DNA of 64,000 bases from Streptomyces sp. NBC_00376 (GTDB lineage Bacteria; Actinomycetota; Actinomycetes; Streptomycetales; Streptomycetaceae): positions 4,030,001 through 4,094,000 of the forward strand of contig NZ_CP107960.1 of NCBI RefSeq assembly GCF_036077095.1. The letters are read 5' to 3'. A model generated the notes under the pieces. That model ran no database searches and was not told the DNA's origin. It worked only from the letters and a program-made list of their open reading frames with translations. Below, in pieces: positions 40,104-49,749 of this stretch. Numbering within the stretch: position 1 is the first letter of the stretch; the number at the start of each line of letters is the position of its first letter. Both the position numbers and the translations under genes were made by a program.

Positions 40104-41942
40104 CTACTGGATGACCGTGATCCGGTCCGCCGCCGGCGGGGCCAGCGGGGTCTCGGCCGTGGAGTGGGCCGCCAGGTAGGCGTTGAACAGGTCCAGGTCG
40201 GAGGCGCCGACCAGCTTGTTCGTGCCCTGTCCGAGGGCCGCGAAGCCGTCCCCGCCGCCTGCCAGGAACTCGTTCATCGCGACGCGGTAGGTCTTGGCCG
40301 GGTCGATCACCTCACCGTTGAGCTTGATGGTGTCGGTGACCACGCGGGCCGCGCCCGTCTTCGTCATGTCCAGGGTGTACGTGAGGCCCTTGGAGACCTG
40401 GAGGATCTTCGGGCTGGCCTCGTTGGAACCGCTGACCTGCTGCTGGAGCGCGGCGACCAGCTGGGCGCCGGTCAGGTCGACGACGTTCATCATGTTGGTG
40501 AAGGGCTGCACGGTGAACGCCTCCCCGTACGTCACCACCCCGTCGGACTTGCCGTCGGCCGACGCGTACACCAGGTCCCCCCGGATGCCGCCCGGGTTCA
40601 TGAGGGCGACGACCGCCCCGCCCTTGTCCGCCGGGGCCAGGCCCTCCAGCTGGGCGTCGGCGATCACGTCACCGAGCGGCTTCTCAAGGGCCTTGGAGCC
40701 GCGGCCGCCGATGTCGGCGGAGATGTAGCCCTGCGGCTTGTTCGCAATGGGCGCCGCGAGGGCGTTCCAGCGGGCGATCAGGGACTTCATGTCAGAGGCC
40801 CCGTGCTGGTCCCGGCTGACGATGTGGTTCGCCGACTTCGGGTTCGAGGCACCGGCCGACTCCACCGACGTACGGACGATGTCCTTGGTGCGGCGGTCGT
40901 AGGTGAGGGTCGTGTCCGTGTAGACCTTGCCGAACGACGACGCCGAGGTGACCAGGCGCGGGTTGCCCGCCGGGTCCGGGATCGTGCACACGTACGCCTG
41001 GTGGGTGTGGCCCGTGACCAGGGCGTCGACCTTGGGCGTGATGCCCTTGGCGATGTCGGTGATCGGCCCGGAGATGCCGTCACCGGCGCCGGAGCTGTCG
41101 CAGTCGTAGTTGTACGAGCTGGAGGCCGGGGCCCCGCCCTCGTGGATGAGCGCGACGATGGACTTGACGCCCTGCCGGTCCAGCTCCTTGGCGTACTTGT
41201 TGATCGTCTCGATCTCGTCGTGGAACTTCAGGCCCTTGACGCCGTTGGCCGTGACCACGTTCGGCGTGCCCTCCAGGGTCACCCCGATGAAGCCGATCCT
41301 GACGCCGTTCTTCTTCCACACCGTGTACGGCTTGAGGATCGGCTTGCCGGACTTCTCGTTCGTCACATTGGCGGCGAGGTAGGGGAAGTCGGCACCCTCG
41401 AACTTCTTGTTCTTCTCGTAGCACCCCTCGACCGGGTGGCAGCCGCCGTTCTGGAGGCGGGCCAGCTCGGTGGCGCCCTCGTCGAACTCGTGGTTGCCGA
41501 CGCTCGTCACATCGAGGTCGATCTTGTTGAGCGCCTCGATGGTCGGCTCGTCGTGGAAGAGGCCGGACAGCAGCGGGCTCGCGCCCACCATGTCACCACC
41601 GGCCGCGGTGATCGAGTACGGGTGGCCCTTGCGCGCGGTGCGCAGCGAGGTCGCGAGGTACTCGACGCCACCGGCCCAAATCTCCTTGGTCGAGCCGTCG
41701 GGCTGCGTCTCGAAGACCTTGCCCGCCGTGCCGTCCGGCGGCTCCAGGTTCCCGTGCAGGTCGTTGAAGGACAGCAGCTGTACGTCGACGGTACGGCCCG
41801 GCTTGTGGTGGCCGTGCCCGTGGCCGTGGCGGTCCTGGGCGCCGGCCGGCATCGCGGCGACGAGCGCGCCCATGGTGGCGAGCCCGGCCGCGGCGGCGAG
41901 CACCCGCCGGGATGCGCGGTTCTTCTGCGGTGTCGCTGACAT
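40104..41942 (-). CDS. Secreted 5'-nucleotidase / UshA-like metallophosphatase
   Basis: A 612-residue exported enzyme. The signal peptide (SRRVLAAAAGLATMGALVAA) ends near residue 36 and is followed by a His-rich segment (DRHGHGHGHH). The metallophosphatase domain has Asp61 and His63 (SFNDLHGN), TSVGNHEFDEG, and the second-shell TGHTHQAY. The C-terminal substrate domain includes MNPGGIRGDL and MNEFLAGGGDGF. It hydrolyses extracellular nucleotides to nucleoside and phosphate, which suits a window that also holds the phosphate uptake system. MSATPQKNRASRR at 41942 has AAGGGGA upstream; the longer frame start is unlikely. Confidence 0.92.
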   Translation of the reverse strand: MSATPQKNRASRRVLAAAAGLATMGALVAAMPAGAQDRHGHGHGHHKPGRTVDVQLLSFNDLHGNLEPPDGTAGKVFETQPDGSTKEIWAGGVEYLATSLRTARKGHPYSITAAGGDMVGASPLLSGLFHDEPTIEALNKIDLDVTSVGNHEFDEGATELARLQNGGCHPVEGCYEKNKKFEGADFPYLAANVTNEKSGKPILKPYTVWKKNGVRIGFIGVTLEGTPNVVTANGVKGLKFHDEIETINKYAKELDRQGVKSIVALIHEGGAPASSSYNYDCDSSGAGDGISGPITDIAKGITPKVDALVTGHTHQAYVCTIPDPAGNPRLVTSASSFGKVYTDTTLTYDRRTKDIVRTSVESAGASNPKSANHIVSRDQHGASDMKSLIARWNALAAPIANKPQGYISADIGGRGSKALEKPLGDVIADAQLEGLAPADKGGAVVALMNPGGIRGDLVYASADGKSDGVVTYGEAFTVQPFTNMMNVVDLTGAQLVAALQQQVSGSNEASPKILQVSKGLTYTLDMTKTGAARVVTDTIKLNGEVIDPAKTYRVAMNEFLAGGGDGFAALGQGTNKLVGASDLDLFNAYLAAHSTAETPLAPPAADRITVIQ

Positions 41943-42069
41943 CGGTCCCCTTGTGAGTTCAGCGGGAGGTCGAAAGTGGTGACGAGTCTGGAGACTTCGT
42001 GCGCAGCCTAGGGTCAACGCGCGTAGCGCGACAGGTGTCCGGGGTTACGAACTGGTTGCCATGCGGTGA

Positions 42070-42201
42070 GGCACCGAGGTCGCCGCCGGCCGTCGGAACC
42101 TACGCGGGCTGCCCGACCGGGTGCGCGAGCCGCTGCCCGGCGCCGAAGATCTCTCCCGTATCGCCGACGGTGTGCTGAACACACCGCAGACCGCCGACTG
42201 A
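42070..42201 (+). pseudogene. Possible C-terminal gene remnant
   Basis: From a TGA at 42067 the frame reads GTEVAAGRRNLRGLPDRVRE then PLPGAEDLSRIADGVLNTPQ and stops at 42199-42201. The stretch is helical and acid/base balanced, like the end of a soluble protein, but it has no start or RBS. The evidence is compositional only. Confidence 0.3.
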
Positions 42202-42246
42202 GTCCCGAAGCGCCCGCGCACCGCCCCGGTACGCTCCCCGCCCCCT

Positions 42247-42252
42247 TAGGCT
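42247..42252 (+). promoter_or_regulatory. -10 element, leaderless promoter of mshD
   Basis: TAGGCT is followed after 7 nt by ATG 42260, with no RBS. Confidence 0.5.
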
Positions 42253-42259
42253 CGTAGAC

Positions 42260-43183
42260 ATGACGACTGACGCACCCCTCCCCGCTCCCGGACGTGAGAT
42301 CCGGACGCTCGACGAGCTCTCCCCCGAGCAGGCGGACGCCGTGTCCGATCTGCTCGCCGAGGCGGCCCGGTCCGACGGCAGGCAGGCCGTCTCCGAGCAG
42401 GGGCGGTTGCAGCTTCGGGGCGGGCAGCGGGCGGGGGTCCGGCACCTGCTGCTGACCAGCGGCCTGGTCCTGGTCGGGTACGCGCAGCTGGAGGACACCG
42501 ACCCCGTCGAGGCTCCGGCCGCCGAGCTGGTCGTGCATCCGGCGTACCGGGGGCAGGGGCACGGGCGGGCGCTGGGCGCGGCGCTGCTCGCCGCGACCGG
42601 GAAGCGGCTGCGGGTGTGGGCGCACGGCGGGAAGTCCGCGGCGCGGCATCTCGCGCAGGTCCTCGGCCTCTCGCTCTTCCGCGAACTGCGTCAGCTGCGC
42701 CGTCCGTTGGCCCCGCTGGACATCGCGGAGCCGGTGCTGCCGCCCGGCGTCACCATCCGCACCTTCGTACCCGGCGAGGACGACGCCGCCTGGCTCGCGG
42801 TGAACCGTGCCGCCTTCGCCCACCACCCGGAGCAGGGCTCGCTGACCCAGCGCGACCTGGACGACCGCAAGGCGGAGCCGTGGTTCGACCCGAAGGGGTT
42901 CTTCCTGGCCGAGCGCGACGGCGAGCTGATCGGCTTCCACTGGACGAAGGTGCATGCCGAGGAACAGCTCGGTGAGGTGTACGTCGTCGGCATCCGGCCC
43001 GACGCGCAGGGCGGCGGGCTCGGCAAGGCGCTCACCGCGATCGGGCTGCGCCACCTGGCCGCCGAGGCACTGCCGACCGCGATGCTCTACGTGGACGCGG
43101 ACAACAAGGCGGCGCTGGCCGTCTACGAGCGGATGGGCTTCGCGACGCACGAGGTGGACCTGATGTACCGCACGGAGTCCTGA
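42260..43183 (+). CDS. mshD: Mycothiol synthase (acetyl-CoA: Cys-GlcN-Ins acetyltransferase)
   Basis: A 307-residue protein with two GNAT domains. The C-terminal, catalytic one has the acetyl-CoA loop VVGIRPDAQGGGLGKAL and the MshD-specific NRAAFAHHPEQGSLTQRDL and WFDPKGFFLAERDGELIGFH. The N-terminal domain has ELVVHPAYRGQGHGRALG. MshD performs the last step of mycothiol biosynthesis, acetylating the Cys amine of Cys-GlcN-Ins in the cytosol. Mycothiol is the main actinobacterial thiol, so this supports the taxonomic assignment. It is followed by a strong terminator and is probably monocistronic. Confidence 0.95.
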   Translation: MTTDAPLPAPGREIRTLDELSPEQADAVSDLLAEAARSDGRQAVSEQGRLQLRGGQRAGVRHLLLTSGLVLVGYAQLEDTDPVEAPAAELVVHPAYRGQGHGRALGAALLAATGKRLRVWAHGGKSAARHLAQVLGLSLFRELRQLRRPLAPLDIAEPVLPPGVTIRTFVPGEDDAAWLAVNRAAFAHHPEQGSLTQRDLDDRKAEPWFDPKGFFLAERDGELIGFHWTKVHAEEQLGEVYVVGIRPDAQGGGLGKALTAIGLRHLAAEALPTAMLYVDADNKAALAVYERMGFATHEVDLMYRTES

Positions 43184-43255
43184 GCGCGGAGTTCTGCGCA
43201 CGGAGTTCTGCGTACGGAGTCCTGAGCCAGGGCCGGGAGCGGGTCAACTTCCCCG

Positions 43256-43287
43256 GGGGCGGCGTCGCTTGACGCCGCCCCTTTCTT
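43256..43287 (+). terminator. Intrinsic terminator of mshD
   Basis: An 11-bp perfect stem (43256-43266 with 43271-43281, GGGGCGGCGTC side first read G-rich) around GCTT, followed by TTTCTT. It is the most canonical intrinsic terminator in the window, 73 bp after the mshD stop. Confidence 0.85.
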
Positions 43288-43295
43288 ACGCCACT

Positions 43296-43319
43296 CTTTC
43301 ACTACTCAATTAGTGAAAG
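43296..43319. promoter_or_regulatory. Operator of the YtrA-type GntR operon
   Basis: CTTTCACTA (43296-43304) and TAGTGAAAG (43311-43319) are perfect 9-bp arms with a 6-bp spacer, ending 8 bp before the regulator's ATG. The arms overlap its RBS, so binding would block translation or transcription of the operon. Confidence 0.7.
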
Positions 43320-43327
43320 GGGTGAAC

Positions 43328-43738
43328 ATGGCAGAGTCCGCAGCAGTCGAGTACCGCATCGACCGGCGCAGCGGCGTCGCCACGTACCTCCAGATCGTCC
43401 AGCAGACCAAGCAGGCGCTCCGCCTCGGCCTGCTGGAGCCCGGCGACCGGCTGCCCACCGCGCGCGAGGTCGTCGAAGCCACCGCCATCAACCCGAACAC
43501 CGTGCTCAAGGCCTACCGGGAGCTGGAGCGCGAGGGCCTGGTCGAGGCCCGGCGCGGGCTCGGCACCTTCGTCACCCGGACCCTCGGCGGCGCGGCGGCC
43601 GCCGACGACGCACCGCTGCGCGCCGAACTCGCCGACTGGACCCGCCGGGCCCGCGCGGCCGGGCTGGAGAAGGACGACGTGAGCGCGCTCTTCACCGCCG
43701 TACTGGACAGGACTTTCGAGGGGGATCAGGCCGGATGA
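43328..43738 (+). CDS. YtrA-subfamily GntR regulator
   Basis: A 136-residue short GntR protein. The winged helix occupies most of it: SGVATYLQIVQQTKQALRLG, LPTAREVVEATAINPNTVLKAYRELEREG, RRGLGTFVTR. The short helical C-terminal tail without effector domain defines the YtrA subfamily, which controls co-transcribed ABC transporters. The ATG 43328 (MAESAAVEYRID) is chosen with GAAAGGGG as RBS; GTG 43313 would fall inside the operator. Its stop overlaps the ABC ATPase start by 4 bp (ATGA). The perfect palindrome upstream is its probable autoregulatory site. Confidence 0.92.
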   Translation: MAESAAVEYRIDRRSGVATYLQIVQQTKQALRLGLLEPGDRLPTAREVVEATAINPNTVLKAYRELEREGLVEARRGLGTFVTRTLGGAAAADDAPLRAELADWTRRARAAGLEKDDVSALFTAVLDRTFEGDQAG

Positions 43739-44640
43739 CAGGCGCTGCGATCGAGGCCATCGGCCTCGGCATGAAGTACCGGGGCAGAGGTAGGGGGTGG
43801 GCGCTGCGCGACTGCTCCTTCCGGCTGCCCGCCGGGCGGGTGTGCGCCCTCGTCGGGCCCAACGGCGCGGGCAAGTCCACCCTGCTGGCCCTCGCGGCCG
43901 GCTTCCTGCGGCCGTCGGAGGGGACGGTGCAGGTACTGGGCACGGCCCCCGGCCAGGCCCGTGCCCGGATGGCCTTCGTGGCCCAGGACAAGCCGCTGTA
44001 CCCGCAGTTGACGGTCGCCGCGACGCTCTGGGCGGGCGCCGAGCTGAACCCCGCCACCTGGGACCAGGACACCGCCGAGCGCATCGCCGGGGAGCTCCCG
44101 CGCGACGCCCGGGTCCGGGACCTCTCCGGCGGCCAGCGCACCCGGCTCGCCCTGGCCCTCGCGCTGGGCAAGCGGCCCGAACTGCTGCTGCTGGACGAGC
44201 CGATGGCCGACCTCGACCCGCTCGCCCGCCATCAGCTGATGGGCGCCCTGATGGCGGAGGCCGCCGAGCACTCCACCACGATCGTGATGTCCTCGCACAT
44301 CCTCACCGAGCTGGAGGGCGCCTGCGACTACCTCCTGCTCGTCGACGGCGGCCGGGTCCGCCTCGGCGGCGAGACGGAGGACCTCCTCGCCGCGCACACC
44401 CTGCTCACCGGCCCGGTACGGGACACCGCACCGCACACCGTCGTCGAGTCCCGCACCGCGGGACGGCTGCAGACCGCACTCGTACGGAGGCAGGGACCCG
44501 TGGACACAGACATCTGGCAGGCCACCGAGCCCTCGCTGGAGGAACTGCTGCTGGCGCATCTGCGGTCGCCGGAGGCCCCGGCGCTGCTGACGCCGAGCGC
44601 GGCGGCCGTCGAGGCCGGCCAGGAGGTGGCCGCCGTATGA
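43735..44640 (+). CDS. ABC transporter ATP-binding protein
   Basis: A 301-residue ATPase. Walker A is LVGPNGAGKSTLL, the Q-loop FVAQDKPLYP, the signature RDLSGGQRTRLALALAL, Walker B ELLLLDEPMADLDP, and the H-loop IVMSSHIL. The C-terminal 70 residues form an accessory domain as in export-type ATPases. It is translationally coupled to the YtrA-type regulator and to the permease. In streptomycetes such trios respond to cell-envelope stress or antibiotics; the substrate here is unknown. Confidence 0.93.
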   Translation: MTGAAIEAIGLGMKYRGRGRGWALRDCSFRLPAGRVCALVGPNGAGKSTLLALAAGFLRPSEGTVQVLGTAPGQARARMAFVAQDKPLYPQLTVAATLWAGAELNPATWDQDTAERIAGELPRDARVRDLSGGQRTRLALALALGKRPELLLLDEPMADLDPLARHQLMGALMAEAAEHSTTIVMSSHILTELEGACDYLLLVDGGRVRLGGETEDLLAAHTLLTGPVRDTAPHTVVESRTAGRLQTALVRRQGPVDTDIWQATEPSLEELLLAHLRSPEAPALLTPSAAAVEAGQEVAAV

Positions 44641-45611
44641 GCGCGATCGCCCTGCGCGGCCCGAACCGCGTCGTCCTGGCTCAGCACCGGCAGGCCCTTC
44701 AGCTCCTGGGCGCGCTCCCCTTCCTGGCCGTCGTCGCGCTGGTCGGCACCTGGCTGTGGACCGACCATGTCGCGAACGCCTTCGCCGCGACGGGCTGCTC
44801 GGTCCGGCACACCCTGCCCGGCTGTGTCGACACGGTCAACGAATACCTCGACCGCCAGAACTGGATGAAGGATGTCCTCGACTGGTCCGGCCTGCTGATG
44901 ATGGTCCTCCCCGCGTTCGTCGGCATCTTCGTGGCCGGCCCGGTGATCGCCCGCGAGATGGAGAGCGGCACATACAAGCTTGCGTGGTCCCAGTCCGTGA
45001 CACCCACACGCTGGCTCGCCGCCAAACTCGCAGTACCCGCCGTCGCGACGCTGGCCTCCGTCTCCGTGCTGTCGGCCGCCTGCGCCTGGGCGCAGACACG
45101 GGAGAACGCGATACACCACCCGTCCGAGCGGTACTCCCGTGAGGTGTACGGCTCGATCGGGACCGTCCCCGTCGGCTACGCCCTGTGCATGCTGGCCCTC
45201 GGCGCACTCGCCGGGCTGCTGCTGCGGCGCACCGTCGCCGCGATGGTCGTGACCGTGATCGGATACGGCGCGCTGGTGGTGGCCCTGAACACCGTGCGCA
45301 ACGGTCTGTGGCCCTCGCTGACGCACACGTTCAAGCCGTTCAGCGAATACCGGTTCCCCGACGGAGCCGTCGACACCGGAGAAGGCTGGGTGACCAGCAG
45401 CGGCGAACGGCTGCCCGCCGATGCATGCCTGAGCTGGCACAACGACCTCAAGCAGTGCCTGGCCGACAAGGACATCACCCTCCGCTACCTCGACTACCAC
45501 CCCGCCTCGCACTTCTGGCCCCTCCAGCTCGTCGAGACCGGCATCCTGCTCGCCCTGGCCGCCCTGGCCGTCGCCCTCGCCTTCCGGGTGCTGCGCCGCC
45601 GGCACGGCTGA
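44637..45611 (+). CDS. ABC transporter permease
   Basis: A 324-residue membrane protein starting at an ATGA overlap with the ATPase. A first helix (LQLLGALPFLAVVALVGTWL) is followed by an outside loop with two cysteines (ATGCSVRHTLPGCVDTV). Further helices begin at GLLMMVLPAFVGIFVAGPVI and LAVPAVATLASVSVLSAACA. The block REMESGTYKLAWSQSVTPTRW is the coupling-type segment of ABC-2 exporters. A second large outside loop near the C-terminus has another Cys pair (DACLSWHNDLKQCLADKD). Two disulphide-bonded loops suggest a role in recognising an extracellular ligand. Confidence 0.88.
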   Translation: MSAIALRGPNRVVLAQHRQALQLLGALPFLAVVALVGTWLWTDHVANAFAATGCSVRHTLPGCVDTVNEYLDRQNWMKDVLDWSGLLMMVLPAFVGIFVAGPVIAREMESGTYKLAWSQSVTPTRWLAAKLAVPAVATLASVSVLSAACAWAQTRENAIHHPSERYSREVYGSIGTVPVGYALCMLALGALAGLLLRRTVAAMVVTVIGYGALVVALNTVRNGLWPSLTHTFKPFSEYRFPDGAVDTGEGWVTSSGERLPADACLSWHNDLKQCLADKDITLRYLDYHPASHFWPLQLVETGILLALAALAVALAFRVLRRRHG

Positions 45612-45616
45612 CGTCC

Positions 45617-45656
45617 GAACCGGTTCCGGGCCCCTCCCCGGGCCCGGAACCGGTTC
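45617..45656. terminator. 17-bp perfect hairpin after the ABC operon
   Basis: GAACCGGTTCCGGGCCC (45617-45633) pairs fully with GGGCCCGGAACCGGTTC (45640-45656) around a 6-nt loop, starting 6 bp past the permease stop. A strong terminator isolating the ABC operon from ppk. Confidence 0.85.
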
Positions 45657-45881
45657 GTATGACCAATCCGCGCACGCGACACCGCTTCCTGCACGTCATG
45701 TCGCCGTTACCAGCCATTCAGAAGCGCTTGCCACCCTTTCAGGATGCAGCCAGCCGTGCCGACCCCCCGCAACGGGAGAAAACCCGGCGGAGACCGCACG
45801 AACGACGTCAACCGCGCGTTCCCCGCGATCTCCGCACCCTCCGGCGCGCCTACTGAGCCATCCGCGCGGAAGAATAGGGCC

Positions 45882-48137
45882 ATGAGCCAGCAGCCCAGCT
45901 CCGAGGTACCGGTCCAGGCCACCGTGCAGCCGTCGGTCGGCTCACTCGCCGCGCACCGGCCGCACGCCGTCGCCACCGCCGCCTCCAACGGCGCCGCGCT
46001 GTCCACCGCCGCCGATCTGGATCCCGACATCGACGCCGACGTCGACGCGTACGAACCCGATGTCGACGGCAACGAGCTGCCCCAGGGCCGTTTCCTGGAC
46101 CGCGAGCGCAGTTGGCTCGCGTTCAACGAACGGGTGCTCGAACTGGCCGAGGACCCCGCGACCCCCCTCCTCGAACGGGCTAATTTCCTCGCCATCTTCG
46201 CCTCGAACCTGGACGAGTTCTTCATGGTCCGGGTGGCCGGGCTGAAGCGCCGTATCGCCACCGGCGTCGCCACCCGTTCCGCCTCCGGGCTCCAGCCCCG
46301 CGAGGTCCTGGACCTGATCTGGACCCGCTCGCGCGAGCTCATGGCCCGGCACGCCGCCTGCTACCAGCAGGACGTCGCCCCCGCCCTGTCCGACGAGGGC
46401 ATCCAGCTGATCCGCTGGCCCGAGCTGACCGAGAAGGAGCAGGCCCGCCTGTTCACCTTCTTCCGGCAGCGCGTCTTCCCCGTGCTGACCCCGCTCGCCG
46501 TCGACCCGGCGCACCCCTTCCCGTACATCTCGGGGCTCTCGCTCAACCTCGCCGTCGTCGTACGCAACCCGGTCAGTGGTCACCGCCACTTCGCCCGGGT
46601 CAAGGTGCCACCGCTGCTGACCCGCTTCCTGGAGGCGTCGCCGCAGCGGTACGTGCCCATAGAGGACGTCATCGCGGCCCACCTCGAAGAGCTCTTCCCG
46701 GGCATGGAGGTCCTCGCCCACCACATGTTCCGGGTCACCAGGAACGAGGACCTGGAGGTCGAGGAGGACGACGCCGAGAACCTCCTCAAGGCCCTGGAGA
46801 AGGAGCTCATGCGGCGCAGGTTCGGCCCGCCGGTCCGGCTGGAGGTCGAGGAGTCCATCGACCCGTACGTGCTGGACCTGCTGGTGCGCGAGCTGAAGGT
46901 GTCCGACGCCGAGGTCTACCCGCTGCCCGGACCGCTCGATCTGACCGGGCTCTTCGGCATAGCCTCCCTGGACCGGCCCGAGCTGAAGTTCCCCAAGTTC
47001 ATCGCCGGCACCCACCGCGACCTCTCCGAGGTCGAATCCGCGTCCGCGCCCGACGTCTTCGCCGCGCTGCGCGAACGCGACGTGCTCCTGCACCACCCGT
47101 ACGACTCCTTCTCCACCTCCGTACAGGCGTTCCTGGAGCAGGCCGCCGCCGACCCCGACGTCCTCGCCATCAAGCAGACCCTGTACCGGACCTCGGGCGA
47201 ATCCCCGATAGTGGAAGCCCTGATCGACGCCGCCGAGTCCGGCAAGCAGGTCCTGGTGCTCGTGGAGATCAAGGCCCGCTTCGACGAGCAGGCCAACATC
47301 AAGTGGGCGCGGAAGCTGGAGGAGTCCGGCTGCCACGTCGTCTACGGCCTCGTCGGACTGAAGACCCACTGCAAGCTGTCGCTCGTGGTCCGCCAGGAGG
47401 GCGACACGCTGCGCCGCTACTCGCACGTCGGGACCGGCAACTACCACCCCAAGACGGCACGGCTGTACGAGGACCTCGGCCTGCTGACGGCGGACCCGCA
47501 GGTCGGCGCGGACCTCTCCGACCTCTTCAACCGGCTCTCCGGCTACTCCCGCCGCGAGACCTACCGCCGTCTCCTGGTCGCCCCGAAATCCCTGCGGGAC
47601 GGGCTGATCACCCGGATCAACAAGGAGATCACCCACCAGCGGGCCGGGCGGACCGCCTACGTCCGCATCAAGGTCAACTCGATGGTCGACGAGGCGATCA
47701 TCGACGCCTGCTACCGGGCCGCGGCGGCCGGCGTACCGGTCGACATCTGGGTACGCGGCATCTGCGCGATCCGCCCCGGCGTCGCCGGTCTCTCCGAGAA
47801 CATCCGGGTCCGCTCGATACTGGGCCGCTTCCTCGAACACTCCCGGGTCTTCGCCTTCGGCAACGGCGGCGAACCCGAAGTGTGGTTCGGCAGCGCCGAC
47901 ATGATGCACCGCAACCTCGACCGCCGGATCGAAGCACTGGTCCGGGTCACCGACCCCGCCCACCGCGCCGCGCTCAGCCGTCTCCTGGAGACCGGCATGG
48001 CCGACACCACCTCCTCCTGGCACCTGGGTCCCGACGGGAACTGGACCCGGCACTCCACGGACGTGGACGGCCAGCCGCTGCGGCACGTACAGGAAATGCT
48101 CATTGACGCCCGGAGGCGCCGGCGTGCGACGCCATGA
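45882..48137 (+). CDS. ppk: Polyphosphate kinase 1
   Basis: A 751-residue PPK1. It makes and consumes inorganic polyphosphate with ATP. The domains are: N-terminal four-helix ([20 protein letters not shown]), head ([20 protein letters not shown]), and two phospholipase-D-like C-domains. The first has the phospho-His in [21 protein letters not shown], the second [16 protein letters not shown]. The first 70 residues are a disordered acidic leader ([13 protein letters not shown]). The start at 45882 has a purine-rich leader. The 226 bp upstream contain a weak PHO-box-like set near 45715-45747. It overlaps the CHAD gene by 14 bp, tying polyphosphate synthesis to a polyphosphate-binding protein. 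Confidence 0.95.
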   Translation: MSQQPSSEVPVQATVQPSVGSLAAHRPHAVATAASNGAALSTAADLDPDIDADVDAYEPDVDGNELPQGRFLDRERSWLAFNERVLELAEDPATPLLERANFLAIFASNLDEFFMVRVAGLKRRIATGVATRSASGLQPREVLDLIWTRSRELMARHAACYQQDVAPALSDEGIQLIRWPELTEKEQARLFTFFRQRVFPVLTPLAVDPAHPFPYISGLSLNLAVVVRNPVSGHRHFARVKVPPLLTRFLEASPQRYVPIEDVIAAHLEELFPGMEVLAHHMFRVTRNEDLEVEEDDAENLLKALEKELMRRRFGPPVRLEVEESIDPYVLDLLVRELKVSDAEVYPLPGPLDLTGLFGIASLDRPELKFPKFIAGTHRDLSEVESASAPDVFAALRERDVLLHHPYDSFSTSVQAFLEQAAADPDVLAIKQTLYRTSGESPIVEALIDAAESGKQVLVLVEIKARFDEQANIKWARKLEESGCHVVYGLVGLKTHCKLSLVVRQEGDTLRRYSHVGTGNYHPKTARLYEDLGLLTADPQVGADLSDLFNRLSGYSRRETYRRLLVAPKSLRDGLITRINKEITHQRAGRTAYVRIKVNSMVDEAIIDACYRAAAAGVPVDIWVRGICAIRPGVAGLSENIRVRSILGRFLEHSRVFAFGNGGEPEVWFGSADMMHRNLDRRIEALVRVTDPAHRAALSRLLETGMADTTSSWHLGPDGNWTRHSTDVDGQPLRHVQEMLIDARRRRRATP

Positions 48138-49128
48138 CCACCAGACGACGCAAGCGGACCTCGCGGACCTTACGGCGGGCGCGGTACTCGCGCCCTACCT
48201 TCAGGAACAGGCCGCCGAATTCCTCCGCAGCCTGCGCCTGCACCGCGAGAACAGCGCCCCCACGGACGCCGGGACCCACGGAGCCGAGGAGGCCGCCGGC
48301 GCACTGCGCCGCTCCTCGCGCCGGATCGGCGGCACGCTGCACACCTTCCGGGCGGCGCTGGACGCCACCTGGGCCGAGCAGCTCCGTACCGAACTGGCCT
48401 GGCTGTCGGGCACCCTGGCCAGGGAACACGCCTACGCGACCCGGCTGCACCGGCTCCTCGAAGCCCTGCACGCCCTGTCCGGCACCTCACTGCCCACCGC
48501 CCGCAACGGGTCCGGCTCCGACAGCGCCGCCGACAAGGAGCGCGCCGCCCTCGGTGTCGGCGCGGCCCGCGCCGGAGCGCTCCTCGACCGGCAGCTGACC
48601 CTCGCCAGAACCCGCGCCCACTCCGCCGCCCTCCAGGCGCTCGGCTCCTCCCGCTTCCACGCGGTGGCCGACTCCGTCGCGCTGCTCGCCTCGGAGGTCC
48701 CGCTCGCCCCGGCGGCCGCGGCCCCGGCCGAGGAGATGCTGCACGGGCCCGCCGACCGGGCCGAACAGCAGCTGCTCGGCGCGGTGGCGGCGCTCCCCTC
48801 CGGCCAGGCGGTCGAGCCGTACAACGAGGCGCAGGACGCGCCCTGGCACCGGGCCCGGCTGCTGCTGCGGCTGCATCGGTACGCCCACGAGGTGGTGCGG
48901 GGCGCCCCCGATCCGGTCCTGGCCGCGCCGGGGCGCGCGCTCGATCTGCACCGGGACGCCTCGGAGGCGGCCGCGGCGGCGGCGTCGGCGGCCCGTACGC
49001 CCCGCATCGCGCCCGCGACCGCGTACGCCCTGGGGGTGCTCCACGCCGACCAGCGCCATGAGGTGGAGGCCGCCCGCGGCGTGTTCCGGGCGAGCTGGCC
49101 GTACGCCGCGGCCGTGATCGCGCCATGA
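48124..49128 (+). CDS. CHAD-domain polyphosphate-binding protein
   Basis: A 334-residue all-alpha CHAD protein. The conserved histidines and basic residues are in [55 protein letters not shown] and other helices. CHAD domains bind inorganic polyphosphate in a basic groove and locate to polyphosphate granules. GTG 48124 is chosen since GGAGG lies 8 bp before it; it overlaps the ppk end. Its own stop overlaps the Nudix start (ATGA). The ppk-CHAD-Nudix run therefore forms one coupled operon. Low-complexity Ala stretches occur in the middle. Confidence 0.85.
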   Translation: MRRHDHQTTQADLADLTAGAVLAPYLQEQAAEFLRSLRLHRENSAPTDAGTHGAEEAAGALRRSSRRIGGTLHTFRAALDATWAEQLRTELAWLSGTLAREHAYATRLHRLLEALHALSGTSLPTARNGSGSDSAADKERAALGVGAARAGALLDRQLTLARTRAHSAALQALGSSRFHAVADSVALLASEVPLAPAAAAPAEEMLHGPADRAEQQLLGAVAALPSGQAVEPYNEAQDAPWHRARLLLRLHRYAHEVVRGAPDPVLAAPGRALDLHRDASEAAAAAASAARTPRIAPATAYALGVLHADQRHEVEAARGVFRASWPYAAAVIAP

Positions 49129-49646
49129 GCGGGGCGGTGGGCGCCCGCGGTGCCGGGCCCACCGGGAGCCCCGGTGGGCAGCGCAGCGGGATCCCCGGTG
49201 CCGGGCCCACCGCGAACCGCGGTGCCGAGCGCACCGGGAACGGGCCGGTGCTCGCCGCCGGGTGCGTGCTGTGGCGGCGGTCGGAGCAATCCGGCACGCT
49301 GGAGATCTGCCTGGTCCACCGCCCCCGTTACGACGACTGGTCGCACCCCAAGGGGAAGCTGAAGCGCGGCGAGCCCGCGCTGGACGCCGCCCGGCGCGAG
49401 GTCCTGGAGGAGACCGGCCACCACTGCGCCCCCGGCGCCGCGCTCCCCACGATCCGCTATCTCGCGAACGGCCGGCCCAAGGAGGTCGCCTACTGGGCGG
49501 CCGAGGCGACCGGCGGCTCCTTCGTGCCCGGCACCGAGGTCGACCGGGTGAGCTGGCTCTCCCCGGCGGCGGCCCGTACCCGCCTCACCCAGGACCGCGA
49601 CCGGGAGCTGCTGGACGCCCTGCTCGCGACGCTGCCGGGACGCTGA
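49125..49646 (+). CDS. Nudix hydrolase (MutT1-like)
   Basis: A 173-residue Nudix protein. The Nudix box is complete: GKLKRGEPALDAARREVLEE followed by TGHH (G-x5-E-x7-REV-L-EE-T-G). It is preceded by WSHPKG, as in MutT1-type enzymes. The first 40 residues are a Gly/Pro/Arg-rich tail from GC-rich short repeats, probably unstructured. Possible substrates are oxidised nucleotides, diadenosine polyphosphates or inositol/poly-phosphates; coupling to ppk and CHAD favours a phosphate-rich metabolite. It is last in the operon; pstS has its own promoter. Confidence 0.88.
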   Translation: MSGAVGARGAGPTGSPGGQRSGIPGAGPTANRGAERTGNGPVLAAGCVLWRRSEQSGTLEICLVHRPRYDDWSHPKGKLKRGEPALDAARREVLEETGHHCAPGAALPTIRYLANGRPKEVAYWAAEATGGSFVPGTEVDRVSWLSPAAARTRLTQDRDRELLDALLATLPGR

Positions 49647-49749
49647 CGCCGCCGGGCCCTCTCCCGGTCAAGAGAATCCGCCGGGTCTCCCCCGGCCGAG
49701 GACTCCGCCGCGCCCCCGCACAAGGGCCAGAACCGCACCGTCCGACACG

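Noticed and set aside
45942..48086. 714-codon open frame antisense to ppk
   Set aside because: High GC opens long antisense frames. It mirrors ppk codon by codon, has no family pattern and no RBS.
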